A DNA stretch of 63,421 bases from Geothrix sp. (GCA_019449415.1 JAGRPP010000025.1:1-63421), one strand, 5' to 3'; positions 53,791 through 63,215 are shown, counted from the first letter of the stretch. Program-made: numbers and translations. The notes: generated by a model from the sequence alone, not told the origin.

Positions 53791-56121
53791 ATGCTTTCCA
53801 GATCCAGCTTGTGGCAACGCCTGTCCGGGGCTTCGCTCTGGCCCCTGGCCTGGGCTTTGGCCGCCGCCTGCACCGTACCCTGGCTGGTGCCGGAGCGCTG
53901 GGACGGTCAGCTCGCCGGGCGCTGGGTTGCCCTCGGCGCCCTGCTATGGGGCCTCACCCTGCCCCTGCTCCGGCGGCGCCGCTGGATCGTGGTGCCCCTC
54001 GCCCTCGGCCTGGCGGGATTCACCTTTCTGGGGCTGGCCCGCCAGGCTCGCTGGGAAGCGGCCCTGCCCTCGGGTTTCCTGGCCGTGGAAGGCCGCATCG
54101 CGGCCCCCTGGACCCTGCAGGGTGAGCGGCTGCGCACCCTGCTCGAACTCTCCGCGCCGGAAGCCCTTCGCGGCCTCGCCCTGCCCCTCACGGTGCCCGC
54201 CGAGGGTGAGTTCCCTCCGCCCGCTCCCGGCACACCGGTGCGCCTGCGCGCCGAGCTCCGTCCCGTCCAGCCTGCGCCGGTCTTCCTCGCGGAACGCCCG
54301 CTTTGGCGGGCCCGCAGCGATGAGGCGCCTCGACGCATCCACCTGACTTCGGCTCAATTGATGGCGGCGACCGGCCCGTCCGCACCCTCCCTTCTGCTGC
54401 GCCTTCAGTCCTTGGTCCGGCGGCGCTTCGAGGCCCTGCCCCTGGGGCCCACCGCCAAGGATCTGTGGGGCGCGCTCGCCCTGGGCATCCCCCCGGCGGA
54501 CGAGGCCCACTTCAGCGTGTTCGCCGAGAGCGGCACCCTCCACATCCTGGTGGTGTCGGGCCTCCAGGTGACCCTGGTGATGGCGGCCCTGGAGGCGCTG
54601 TGGCGACGCCTGCGCCTGCGCGGCGCCGCCACCGGCTCCATCGCGGCCGGGCTGTTGTACTCGGCCCTGGTGGGCTTTTCCGCGCCGGTGTGGCGCGGCC
54701 TCTTCATGGGCATCGCCTGGGCCCTCGGACGCAGCAGCGGCTGGAAGCTGCCGCCGGTGGCCGGACTGCACCTGGCCCTGGGACTCTGGCTGCTGGGGCA
54801 TCCCGCGGCCGGCGCAGAACCGGGCTTCCTGCTGGCCTGGTGGGCTCTGCTGGGCCTGTTCTGGGGGGCCGAGCCCCTGGCGGGCCTGGCCTCACCGATG
54901 CTGGGCCGCCTCGCCCTGCCTTTCGGGCGGCTGGCCGCGCCCTGGCTTTCCACCCTGCCCCTGCTGGCCCTGCTCCACGGAGGCGCGCCCTGGTGGGGCA
55001 TCCTCGCCAACCTGCTGGTGCTGCCCCTGGTCGCCTTCCTCACGCCGGTCTGTCTGGCCCTGATCCTGGTGCCCGTCCCGGGGGTCACCCAGGGCGCCGC
55101 CGCCCTGCTGACCTGGATGGGCGATCGGCTGGTGCCGGCCCTCACGGGCATCGCGCCGCTGGCCACGGGGATCCTCTGGCCTTGGCTCCTGCTCACGCTG
55201 GGCTGGCTCGTCCTCGCCCATCGGCAGGGAACCCTGAGGCGCACCCGGGCCCTGACCCTGGGGCTCGTGATCCTGTCGCTGGGCCTGCTCGGCTTCCACG
55301 GCACAGGCCGGGCGCCGGCCACCCTGTCCCTGGAATCCGCGGATATCGGCCAGGGGGATGCCCTGCTGCTGCGGGTGCCCGGAGGAGGGGCCACGCTGAT
55401 CGACACCGGTCCGGGACCCTGGAGCGGCCGCCGCCTCGCCCGCGTCCTGAGCCGGCGCGGCGTGCGCGAACCAGTCCACCTGGTGCTCACCCACGCCCAC
55501 GGGGATCACGCCGGCGGCTGGGCCACCCTGTCCCGGCTCTGGCCCCTGGCCGCCACTTCGGTGCCGGTCACGGCGGAGGAGGAGGATCCCTGGCTCCCCT
55601 TCCGCCCGTCCGCGGGCGCGGATCCTGCGGGCCTCCTGCGCGGGGATGCGTGGACCCAAGGTGAAGCGGCCTTCAGCGTCCGCTGGCCTTCCTCTGCCTT
55701 CGCCCTGCCGGACGCCAACATGGAGTCGGTGGTGCTGCGAGTCACCTGGCGGGACCGGGAGCTCTGGCTCATGGGCGATGCCCTAGCCATCCAGGAGCGG
55801 GATCTCCTGGATCTGGGCGACCCCGGCCCCTTCCCTCATCGCCTGTTGAAGGCCGGCCATCACGGCAGCCGCAACGCCTCGGACCCCGCCTGGGTCGCGG
55901 CCCTGAAGCCCGAGGTGGCCCTCATCCCCGCCGGCTTCCACAACCGCTTCGAGCATCCGCACCCGGAGACGCTGGCCACCTTCCGCCGCGAGGGCCTGAT
56001 CCCCTGGGTCACGGGCACCTCCCAGGGCGTCCGTATCTCCGCGCAGGCCGGAGGCTGGCGCATCGAAACCGGCGAAGGCGCGACAGCCTTCACGCCCCTG
56101 CGAAAAAGCCCGACGCCCTGA
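53791..56121 (+). CDS. comEC: DNA internalisation channel ComEC/Rec2
   Basis: Inner-membrane protein for uptake of single-stranded DNA during transformation. The 776-residue protein has an N-terminal OB-like region, the Competence domain (about residues 225-510, with FSVFAESGTLHILVVSGLQV and many membrane segments), and a C-terminal metallo-beta-lactamase domain with ADIGQGDALLLRVPGGGATL, THAHGDHAGG, LWLMGDA and LKAGHHGSRNASDPA. The ATG at 53791 is chosen because an upstream ATG lacks hydrophobic character. It overlaps the convergent nucleosidase gene by 32 bases. Its presence suggests natural competence. Confidence 0.93.
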   Translation: MLSRSSLWQRLSGASLWPLAWALAAACTVPWLVPERWDGQLAGRWVALGALLWGLTLPLLRRRRWIVVPLALGLAGFTFLGLARQARWEAALPSGFLAVEGRIAAPWTLQGERLRTLLELSAPEALRGLALPLTVPAEGEFPPPAPGTPVRLRAELRPVQPAPVFLAERPLWRARSDEAPRRIHLTSAQLMAATGPSAPSLLLRLQSLVRRRFEALPLGPTAKDLWGALALGIPPADEAHFSVFAESGTLHILVVSGLQVTLVMAALEALWRRLRLRGAATGSIAAGLLYSALVGFSAPVWRGLFMGIAWALGRSSGWKLPPVAGLHLALGLWLLGHPAAGAEPGFLLAWWALLGLFWGAEPLAGLASPMLGRLALPFGRLAAPWLSTLPLLALLHGGAPWWGILANLLVLPLVAFLTPVCLALILVPVPGVTQGAAALLTWMGDRLVPALTGIAPLATGILWPWLLLTLGWLVLAHRQGTLRRTRALTLGLVILSLGLLGFHGTGRAPATLSLESADIGQGDALLLRVPGGGATLIDTGPGPWSGRRLARVLSRRGVREPVHLVLTHAHGDHAGGWATLSRLWPLAATSVPVTAEEEDPWLPFRPSAGADPAGLLRGDAWTQGEAAFSVRWPSSAFALPDANMESVVLRVTWRDRELWLMGDALAIQERDLLDLGDPGPFPHRLLKAGHHGSRNASDPAWVAALKPEVALIPAGFHNRFEHPHPETLATFRREGLIPWVTGTSQGVRISAQAGGWRIETGEGATAFTPLRKSPTP

Positions 56122-56671
56122 GGCGGTCCACCAGCCGCCGGCTGCCCTCAGCGTGGTTGGCCGTCCACTGGACCTGCGCTTCGGGCCCCACATCGTTCAC
56201 CACCACCAGCGCTCCGGCGCAGGGCACGCCCGCCGCATGGCAGGCCGCGAAGACGCCGGTGAGTTCCAGGTGCTCCACCGGAGCCACGGAAGCGAGCAGG
56301 GCCGCGCCTTCCAAGGTCCTGGTGATGGCGGGTGGCACGGCCACCCCATAGGGTGGCAGCGGCCCCTTCAGGGTGGCATCCCAGCGGACCCGCTCGATCC
56401 CGGGACGGTAGGCCCCCCCGCGCAGTTCCTCCACCGAGGTTGCGATGGCCTGGGAGGCCCACAGTTCCTCGAACAGGCCTAGGCGGGCATCGTAGCGCCC
56501 GCAGGTGCCCAGGAAGAGCACAGCCTCGGGGCTTCGCGCCGCCAGCAGCCGGGCCGTGGCGGCGGCCGCGGTCACGGCACCCACGCCCACGGTGGCCGTT
56601 TCCCAGCCTGCGGGCGGATCCCCGGCGAGGGAGCCCAGTTCCGGGGCGAAGGCGGACAGCAGGAGTCTCAT
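56090..56671 (-). CDS. Phosphorylase-superfamily nucleosidase (MqnB/MTAN-like)
   Basis: A 193-residue protein of the purine nucleoside phosphorylase fold: VGVGAVTAAAATARLLAARS and AVLFLGTCGRYDARLGLFEE near the N-terminus, and VEHLELTGVFAACHAAGVPC with ALVVVNDVGPEAQVQWTANH near the C-terminus, the latter resembling futalosine hydrolase (MqnB). It could be MqnB of the futalosine menaquinone route or a methylthioadenosine-type nucleosidase. Other mqn genes are not in the window, so specificity is open. Confidence 0.7.
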   Translation of the reverse strand: MRLLLSAFAPELGSLAGDPPAGWETATVGVGAVTAAAATARLLAARSPEAVLFLGTCGRYDARLGLFEELWASQAIATSVEELRGGAYRPGIERVRWDATLKGPLPPYGVAVPPAITRTLEGAALLASVAPVEHLELTGVFAACHAAGVPCAGALVVVNDVGPEAQVQWTANHAEGSRRLVDRLRASGFFAGA

Positions 56672-56680
56672 GGCGTGATT

Positions 56681-57538
56681 CTACAGATGATCCAGGGCCC
56701 AGGCCGCGACGGGAATGGACAGGCCGTTCCCCAGCAACCGGTAGCGGACCTCCAGGGATACGACCTCGGGAAAGCGGAACCCCTCGGGCAGCCCGAGCAA
56801 CCGGGCGGTTTCGGAGGGCGAGAACCGACGGATGCCGCGCGCGGTCTTCAGGAAGGAACCGCTGCCCACGAAGCGCCGGCCATAACCGCCGATGAAGCAG
56901 GTGCTGCGCTGGTCCCCGGGCTCCACCAGGTCCATGCCGTGGCGGTGGCGAGCGAGGGTGCAAGGGTCCAGGTACAGCCCCTCGTCTTCCTCCGGATCCA
57001 GGAAGCCGGCCAGGGCACGCGGGGGGAGGTCCGGCAGCGGCCTCGGTTCGAGGGGTTTCCGCGAGGCCACGATGAAGACGCGGGGCCGCTGGTTGGGCAG
57101 CCCGAAGCGGCTGGGGCAGGCCTGGAGATCCAGCCGGTGCATGCCGTGCGCCCGGATCCGCTCCGACAGCAGCGCGTGGGCATCCGAGCCCAGGAAGCCG
57201 CCCACATTCTCCAGGACCAGGTGATCCGGCGGCGCCTCCCGGAAGAGATCCATCAGGTGGAGGAAGGCCCGCGAGCGCCGGTCCACCAAGCCCTGGTGAT
57301 TCCCCATGCGGCAGAAGGGCTGGCAAGGCGGACTCATGAGCCAGGTGTCGGCATGTTGGACGGCCAGCTCCTGCGGTGACACGGAGGCCAGTTCCCGGGG
57401 CGTGGGCTGGTGGCCGTGATTCAGCACATAGGTCGCATTGGCGGCCTCGCTCACATCGTAGGCGGCGGTCACGGTGCCCCGGTCCCGGAGGGCGCAGCGC
57501 CAGCCTCCCAGGCCCGAGAACAGCTCCAGGACGCGCAT
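56681..57538 (-). CDS. Dnmt2-like cytosine-5 methyltransferase (probable tRNA methyltransferase)
   Basis: A 285-residue SAM-dependent m5C methyltransferase. Motif I is FSGLGG (7-12), motif IV PPCQP with catalytic Cys72, motif VI ENV (110-112), motif VIII QRPR (150-153), motif IX RRFSPSETARLLGLPEGF (238-254) and motif X GNGLSIPVAAWAL (270-282). The target-recognition segment is short and contains TCFIGGYGRRFVGSGSF (213-229), matching the Dnmt2 C-F-T...Y-G...G-T-G-S block with Ile for Thr. Known Dnmt2 enzymes methylate C38 of tRNAs. No restriction endonuclease is adjacent. The start overlaps the upstream stop as TGATG. Confidence 0.85.
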   Translation of the reverse strand: MRVLELFSGLGGWRCALRDRGTVTAAYDVSEAANATYVLNHGHQPTPRELASVSPQELAVQHADTWLMSPPCQPFCRMGNHQGLVDRRSRAFLHLMDLFREAPPDHLVLENVGGFLGSDAHALLSERIRAHGMHRLDLQACPSRFGLPNQRPRVFIVASRKPLEPRPLPDLPPRALAGFLDPEEDEGLYLDPCTLARHRHGMDLVEPGDQRSTCFIGGYGRRFVGSGSFLKTARGIRRFSPSETARLLGLPEGFRFPEVVSLEVRYRLLGNGLSIPVAAWALDHL

Positions 57539-58155
57539 CAGCCGCAGCCGCTTCCGCAACCGCCGCAGGCGGCGACCTGGAGGGTGGTGCCCTTGGCCAG
57601 GACCTGCCCCTGGATGAAGAGCGGGAGGGCCAGCGCCAGCCCCGTGATGGCATCGGCCCAGGGGAACCAGTGGCCCAGCAGACCGCCCGCCAGGAGCAGG
57701 GCCGCCCCTTCCAGCAGGGCGCGGGTGCGGTCGGCATCCCCTCCCAGGGCAGGATGAACCCCGGCCAGACGCCGCTTCGCGACCCAGAGGGGTGCCTGGA
57801 AGGCGAGACCCAGGATGGCCACCCCCAGGAACGAGAAGCCGGCCCGCATCCCGGGGCCCTCCCGGAGCGCCAGGATCGCAGCCAGGGCGAGCCCCAGCGC
57901 GAGCAGACGCAGGAGGTGGCTGAGGGTCCGAAGGACCAGCCGCTCCCGATCGAGCCCCCGGTTGCCGAGACCATCGAGGATGCGCCCCCGCAGGCTCAGA
58001 GCCGGCAGGATCTGCAGCAGGGAGGCGGCGCCGAACCCCCACAGGGCGATGGCGCCTTCGGAAAGTCCCAGCCACAACGCAGCTCCGCCCAGGATGAGAT
58101 CGGCTCCGGCCGAGAGCAGGGTCAGGCGGGCGGCCGGGGAAGCATCGGCCTTCAT
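57538..58155 (-). CDS. CDF-like membrane protein with Cys-rich tail
   Basis: A 205-residue protein with about six hydrophobic helices and the layout of a cation-diffusion-facilitator transmembrane domain (LTLLSAGADLILGGAALWLG at the start, WADAITGLALALPLFIQGQV near the end). It lacks the usual cytoplasmic CDF domain and the helix II and V aspartate/histidine pairs are only partly recognisable. It ends in a compact C-G-G-C-G-S-G-C-G tail that could bind metal. Four-base overlap with ettA upstream and one-base overlap with the Dnmt2-like gene downstream indicate an operon. Confidence 0.6.
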   Translation of the reverse strand: MKADASPAARLTLLSAGADLILGGAALWLGLSEGAIALWGFGAASLLQILPALSLRGRILDGLGNRGLDRERLVLRTLSHLLRLLALGLALAAILALREGPGMRAGFSFLGVAILGLAFQAPLWVAKRRLAGVHPALGGDADRTRALLEGAALLLAGGLLGHWFPWADAITGLALALPLFIQGQVLAKGTTLQVAACGGCGSGCG

Positions 58156-59849
58156 CGCGTCAGCTTGCGGTACTTGATGCGGTGGGGATCGAAGGGCTTC
58201 AGACCCAGGACATCCTTGCGATATTCCTCGTATTGGCTGTAGTTCCCATCGAAGAACTGCACCTGCGAATCACCCTCGAAGGCCAGGATGTGCGTGGCCA
58301 GGCGATCCAGGAACCAGCGGTCGTGGCTCACCAGGACGGCGCTGCCGGCGAAGGATTCGATGGCCTCCTCCAGGGCGCGCATGGTGTTCACATCCAGGTC
58401 GTTAGTGGGTTCGTCGAAGAAGAGCAGATTGGATTCGCTCTTCAGGGTGAGCGCGAGGTTCAGGCGGTTCTGCTGCCCGCCGCTCAGCTCGGAGATCTTC
58501 TTCTGCTGGGAATCGCCGGAGAAGCCGAAGCGGCTCAGCCAGGCCCGGGCATTGATGAGCTTGCCGCCCAGCTCGATCTGCTCGTAGCCGCCGGAGACCG
58601 CTTCGAACACATTTTTGTCCGGGTTGAGGTTGGCGCGCAGCTGATCCACATAGGCCATGCGGACGGTTTCCCCGATCCGGATGGTGCCGGCATCGGGCGC
58701 CTCCTGGCCCGTGAGCAGGCGCAGGAGCGTGGACTTGCCGGCGCCGTTGGGACCGATGACGCCAAGGATTCCGGCGCGGGGGATGGCGAAGCTGAGGTTC
58801 TCGAAGAGCACGCGGTCGCCGTAGGCCTTGGAGACACCGTTCAACTCGGCCACGAGATCACCCAGCCGGGGGCCGCTGGGAATGTAGATCTCCAGTTCCT
58901 GCTCCTTCTGGCGGCCCTCCTCACCCGCCAGCCGCTCGTAGTTGGCGATGCGATCCTTGCTCTTGGCGTGCTGGCCCTTGGGCGACATGCGGATCCATTC
59001 CAGCTCGCGCTCGAGGGTCTTCTGGCGCTTCTGGTCCGACTTCTCCTCGCGGGCCAGGCGGCCTTGCTTCTGCTCCAGCCAGCTGGAGTAGTTGCCCTTC
59101 CAGGGGATGCCCTCGCCCCGGTCCAGCTCGAGGATCCACTCGGCCACATGATCCAGGAAATAGCGGTCGTGGGTGACGGCGATGACCGTGCCCTTGTAGT
59201 CCTGCAAGTGCTTCTCCAGCCAGGCCACGGTTTCGGCATCCAGATGGTTGGTGGGCTCGTCCAAGAGCAGGATGTCCGGCTCCTGGAGCAGCAGGCGGCA
59301 GAGGGCCACGCGGCGGCGCTCGCCACCGGACAGCACGGCGATTTTGGTGTCGGGGTCGGGGCAGCGCAGGGCATCCATGGCCTGCTCCAGGCGCGAATCC
59401 AGGTCCCAGCAGTCGTGGGCGTCGATCTTGTCCTGCAGCTCGGCCTGCTTCGCCAGCAGCACATCCATGTCCGCATCGGGATCGGCGAACTGATCGCTGA
59501 TGGCGTTGTAGTCCTTCAGCCAGCCCACCTTCTCGGCGGCCCCTTCCTCCACGATCTCCCGCACGTTCTTGCCGGGATCGAGCTGGGGTTCCTGATCCAG
59601 GATGCCCGTGGTGTAGCCCTTGCTGAGCACGGCCTCGCCGTTGAAGTCGTGGTCCACGCCCGCCATGATGCGCAGCACGGTGCTCTTGCCGGAGCCGTTG
59701 AGGCCCAGGACACCGATCTTGGCGCCATAGAAGTAGCTGAGGGAGATGTCTTTGATGACCGGCTTGTTGTTGTAGATCTTGCTGACCCGCATCATCGAAT
59801 AGATGATCTCGGGCTGGTCGGATGGAGTCCTGGTCGCGGTCTTGGCCAT
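58152..59849 (-). CDS. ettA: Energy-dependent translational throttle EttA (ABC-F)
   Basis: ABC-F ATPase that binds the ribosomal E site and gates initiation according to ATP/ADP state. The 565-residue protein has two ATPase domains: Walker A GLNGSGKST and GPNGAGKST, signatures LSGGERRRVALCRLLLQ and LSGGQQNRLNLALTL, and Walker B LLLDEPTNHLD and LFFDEPTNDLD. The arm/linker between them has the EttA-type sequence RMSPKGQHAKSKDRI. The ATG at 59849 is used. It contains one of the three ACGT sites found (59563-59566, AAC-GTG, Asn-Val). Confidence 0.95.
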   Translation of the reverse strand: MAKTATRTPSDQPEIIYSMMRVSKIYNNKPVIKDISLSYFYGAKIGVLGLNGSGKSTVLRIMAGVDHDFNGEAVLSKGYTTGILDQEPQLDPGKNVREIVEEGAAEKVGWLKDYNAISDQFADPDADMDVLLAKQAELQDKIDAHDCWDLDSRLEQAMDALRCPDPDTKIAVLSGGERRRVALCRLLLQEPDILLLDEPTNHLDAETVAWLEKHLQDYKGTVIAVTHDRYFLDHVAEWILELDRGEGIPWKGNYSSWLEQKQGRLAREEKSDQKRQKTLERELEWIRMSPKGQHAKSKDRIANYERLAGEEGRQKEQELEIYIPSGPRLGDLVAELNGVSKAYGDRVLFENLSFAIPRAGILGVIGPNGAGKSTLLRLLTGQEAPDAGTIRIGETVRMAYVDQLRANLNPDKNVFEAVSGGYEQIELGGKLINARAWLSRFGFSGDSQQKKISELSGGQQNRLNLALTLKSESNLLFFDEPTNDLDVNTMRALEEAIESFAGSAVLVSHDRWFLDRLATHILAFEGDSQVQFFDGNYSQYEEYRKDVLGLKPFDPHRIKYRKLTR

Positions 59850-60052
59850 GTCATCACTCGAAAAGGGTGATTCTAACGCGCTTCCCGCCGAACCCATCGC
59901 GGGGTTCCCCGTCGCCACGGTGGCTGAGCGTTCGCCTGCCTCCACCTTCATGCACGCAGACAGCTTGCAGTCGATGGGGATTGCTTGTAATTTTGGCGCA
60001 TCCATTCAATCGGCAGCCCCTCCCTCTGGACTCAAGCGACGCGGAGACTCCC

Positions 60053-60451
60053 ATGAATCAAGTGGTGGCGCGATTCCTGGATGGAACCACCCTGAAGGGC
60101 CAGACCAGCGATTTCCTTCCGACCAAGAACCTCTTCCACATTCTGCTTGCCGGAACCGGCAACGGGGCGAAACCCCAGGAAGTGAAGGTCCCCGATCTCA
60201 AGGCGGTGTACTTCGTCCGGCGTCTGGAGGGGGATCCGGATCACCACAAGACCAACGACTTCCCCCCTTTCGCGCCGACGCCGGGGCGGAAGGTCCAGGT
60301 CACCTTCAAGGACGGGGAAGTACTGGTGGGCACCACCCAGGGCTATCAGCCGGACCGGCCGGGGTTCTTCCTGCTCCCGGCCGATCCGCGATCCAACAAT
60401 GAGCGGTGCTTCATCGTGACGACGGCCACGCAGTCCGTGGCGTTCCTGTAG
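60053..60451 (+). CDS. Small beta-rich protein of unknown function
   Basis: A 132-residue protein starting MNQVVARFLDGTTLKGQTSD. It alternates beta strands and turns: LFHILLAGTGNGAKPQEVKV, then LKAVYFVRRLEGDP and KVQVTFKDGEVLVGTTQGY, ending ERCFIVTTATQSVAFL. The repeated 'F-x-DG-x-L-x-G-T/Q' motif in both halves suggests a duplicated PilZ-like or barrel fold. I do not recognise a named family. It is transcribed away from ettA, with a 203-base gap that contains no other gene. Confidence 0.65.
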   Translation: MNQVVARFLDGTTLKGQTSDFLPTKNLFHILLAGTGNGAKPQEVKVPDLKAVYFVRRLEGDPDHHKTNDFPPFAPTPGRKVQVTFKDGEVLVGTTQGYQPDRPGFFLLPADPRSNNERCFIVTTATQSVAFL

Positions 60452-60457
60452 CGGCCC

Positions 60458-63172
60458 CTAATCCAGGGCGGCCTGGGCGGCGGCCAGGGTGGCGATGGGC
60501 ACGCGGTAGGGGCTGCAGCTCACATAATCCAGCCCCACGCGGTGGAAGAAGGTCACGCTGCGGGGATCGCCACCGTGCTCGCCACAGACGCCCAGCTTGA
60601 TCCCGGGGCGCGCGGCGCGGCCCTTCTCGCAGGAGATGCGGACCAGCTCGCCAATGCCCTCCTGATCCAGGCTCTGGAAGGGATCGTCTTCCAAAATTTT
60701 CTTCCCCACATATTCCGGCAGGAAGGTGCCGGCATCGTCACGGCTGAAGCCGAAGCCCATCTGGGTGAGGTCATTGGTGCCGAAGCTGAAGAACTCGGCC
60801 TCCTGGGCGATCTTGTCCGAGGTGATGGCGGCGCGGGGAATCTCGATCATGGTGCCGATGGGGCACGCGAACTGGCTGCCGCGCTCCTGGTTCACCTGGG
60901 CGATCTCGTCGAGCATCTCCGCCTTGGTGTAGGCCAGTTCACGCACGGTGCCGATGAGGGGCACCATGATTTCCGGCAGGGCCTTGATGCCTTGGGCCGT
61001 CACATTCAAGGCGGCTTCGGCAATGGCCCGGACCTGCATCCGGATGATCTCCGGGAAGGTGATGCCGAGACGGCAGCCGCGATGGCCCATCATGGGGTTG
61101 AACTCGTGGAGCTGCGCCACACGGCGTTCCACGGTGCCGAGGTCCACGCCCAGCACTTCGGCCATCTCCTTCTGGCCCGGCTCATCCTGGGGTAGGAACT
61201 CGTGCAGGGGGGGATCCAGCAGGCGGATGTTCACGGGCAGGCCGTTCATGGCCGTGAAGAGGCCCTCGAAGTCTTCGCGCTGCATGGGCAGCAGCTTCAC
61301 CAGGGCCTTCTTGCGGCCCTCCACATCGCTGGCCAGGATCATCTCGCGCACCGCGAGGATGCGATCCCCTTCGAAGAACATGTGCTCCGTGCGGCAGAGC
61401 CCGATGCCCTCTGCACCGAAGGCGCGGGCCACGGCCGCATCGTGCGGCGTGTCGGCATTGGTGCGCACCTTCATGCGCTTCGCCTCGTGGCTCCAGGCCA
61501 TGATCTTGGCGAAGCGCTGGTAGAGCGGGCTGTCTTCGGCCTTGAGCCGGTTGTCGACCAGCACCTGGTTGACCTCGGAGGGGTGGGCGCTGAGCTTGCC
61601 GGCGAAGACCTCGCCGGTGGATCCATCCATCGAGATCCAGTCCTGGCCAGCCTTCAGCTCGTGCCCGCCCACCAGCACCACGCCGCGGACCAGGTCGATC
61701 TGCAGCGCCGAGGCGCCACAGACGCAGGGCTTGCCCATGCCTCGGGCCACCACGGCCGCATGGCTCGTCATCCCGCCCCGGGCCGTGAGGATGCCCTGGG
61801 AAGCCACCATGCCCGAGATGTCCTCGGGGCTCGTCTCCACGCGCACGAGCACCACAGGGCCCTCCTGCGCCATCGTCTCGGCCTGCTCGGCCGTAAGGGC
61901 GATGCGACCCGTGGCCGCGCCCGGTCCGGCATTGAGGCCCTTCGTCAGCAGCTGGCCCTCCTTCCGCAGGCGGTCCTTCTCCTTGGGATCGAAGACCGGC
62001 GCCAGCAGCTGGGAGAGGCTGTCGGCATCGATGCGCTTGAGCGCAGTGCGGCTGTCGATGAGGCCTTCATCCACCAGGTCGATGGCGATGCGGATGCTGG
62101 CCATGGCCGTGCGCTTGCCATTGCGCGTCTGAAGCAGGTACAGCTTCCCGCGCTCGATGGTGAACTCGATGTCCTGCATGTCCTTGAAGTGGTGTTCCAG
62201 ACGCTGGCAGGTGGCGTCCAGCTCCGTGAAGGAGGCGGGCATCGCCTCCTCGAGGCTCTTCAGGCCCGTGCCCTCAGCCTGCGCTCGCGTGATGGGCTGG
62301 GGCGTGCGGATACCGGCCACCACATCCTCACCTTGGGCGTTGATGAGGTACTCGCCGTAGAAGAGCCGCTCGCCCGTGGCAGGATCTCGCGTAAAGGCCA
62401 CGCCCGTGCCGCAGTCGTCGCCCATGTTGCCGAAGACCATGCTCTGCACATTGACGCCCGTGCCCCAGTCGTCAGGGATGCGGTGAAGGCGCCGGTAGGT
62501 GATGGCCCGGGCCGTATTCCAACTCTCGAACACGGCGCGGATCGCGCCCCAGAGCTGGTCCATGGGCTCCTGTGGGAAGGGCTGGCCAGTCTCCTCCAGT
62601 ACGATCTCCTTGAAGGCCGCCACCAGGCCCTTCCAATCGCCGGCATCGAGATCCGTATCCTGATGCTTGCCCGTACGCTCCTTGGCGCGCTCCAGTTCCG
62701 CCTCAAAAAGCGAGTGTTCGACGCCCAGCACCACATTGCTGTACATGGTGATGAAGCGGCGGTAGGAATCCCAGGCGAAGCGGGCATTGCCGCTGGCTCG
62801 CTCCAAGGCGGCGACCGTGCGGTCGTTCAGGCCGAGATTGAGAACCGTATCCATCATGCCCGGCATCGAGACGCGGGCGCCGGAGCGCACGGAGAGGAGC
62901 AGAGGGTTCTCGGCGGCCCCGAAGCCGCATCCACGCACGCCCTCCAGCCACTTCAGGGCCTCGAGCACTTCGGCCTTGAGCCCCTCACTGAGCTGCCGGC
63001 CGTTCGTGTAGTAGGCGCCGCACTGCTCGGTCGTGAGCGTGAATCCCGGAGGCACCGGAATGCCCAGCCCGGCCATTTCAGCCAGGTTGCACCCCTTGCC
63101 ACCGAGCAGGTTGCGCATAGATGCGCCCCCCTCGTTGCGGTTCCCCCCAAAGGTGTAAACACCTTTACTCAT
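60458..63172 (-). CDS. ppdK: Pyruvate, phosphate dikinase
   Basis: Interconverts pyruvate, ATP and phosphate with phosphoenolpyruvate, AMP and pyrophosphate, for gluconeogenesis or PPi-linked glycolysis. The 904-residue protein has the N-terminal ATP-grasp (FGGNRNEGGASMRNLLGGKG), the central phosphohistidine domain with catalytic His in GGMTSHAAVVARGMGKPCVC, and the C-terminal TIM barrel (LCRTEHMFFEGDR, FFSFGTNDLTQMGFGFSRDD, CGEHGGDPRSV). The start MSKGVYTF at 63172 follows GGAGGAACTG. It lies immediately downstream of the rRNA operon terminators on the same strand. Confidence 0.97.
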   Translation of the reverse strand: MSKGVYTFGGNRNEGGASMRNLLGGKGCNLAEMAGLGIPVPPGFTLTTEQCGAYYTNGRQLSEGLKAEVLEALKWLEGVRGCGFGAAENPLLLSVRSGARVSMPGMMDTVLNLGLNDRTVAALERASGNARFAWDSYRRFITMYSNVVLGVEHSLFEAELERAKERTGKHQDTDLDAGDWKGLVAAFKEIVLEETGQPFPQEPMDQLWGAIRAVFESWNTARAITYRRLHRIPDDWGTGVNVQSMVFGNMGDDCGTGVAFTRDPATGERLFYGEYLINAQGEDVVAGIRTPQPITRAQAEGTGLKSLEEAMPASFTELDATCQRLEHHFKDMQDIEFTIERGKLYLLQTRNGKRTAMASIRIAIDLVDEGLIDSRTALKRIDADSLSQLLAPVFDPKEKDRLRKEGQLLTKGLNAGPGAATGRIALTAEQAETMAQEGPVVLVRVETSPEDISGMVASQGILTARGGMTSHAAVVARGMGKPCVCGASALQIDLVRGVVLVGGHELKAGQDWISMDGSTGEVFAGKLSAHPSEVNQVLVDNRLKAEDSPLYQRFAKIMAWSHEAKRMKVRTNADTPHDAAVARAFGAEGIGLCRTEHMFFEGDRILAVREMILASDVEGRKKALVKLLPMQREDFEGLFTAMNGLPVNIRLLDPPLHEFLPQDEPGQKEMAEVLGVDLGTVERRVAQLHEFNPMMGHRGCRLGITFPEIIRMQVRAIAEAALNVTAQGIKALPEIMVPLIGTVRELAYTKAEMLDEIAQVNQERGSQFACPIGTMIEIPRAAITSDKIAQEAEFFSFGTNDLTQMGFGFSRDDAGTFLPEYVGKKILEDDPFQSLDQEGIGELVRISCEKGRAARPGIKLGVCGEHGGDPRSVTFFHRVGLDYVSCSPYRVPIATLAAAQAALD

Positions 63173-63215
63173 CAGTTCCTCCACGCGGAACCTCCAGTGT
63201 ATCCGGCGTGGAACG

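Noticed and set aside
56681..57538. A restriction-modification system
   Set aside because: No endonuclease or specificity gene is adjacent, and the recognition region is too short for a typical DNA m5C enzyme.
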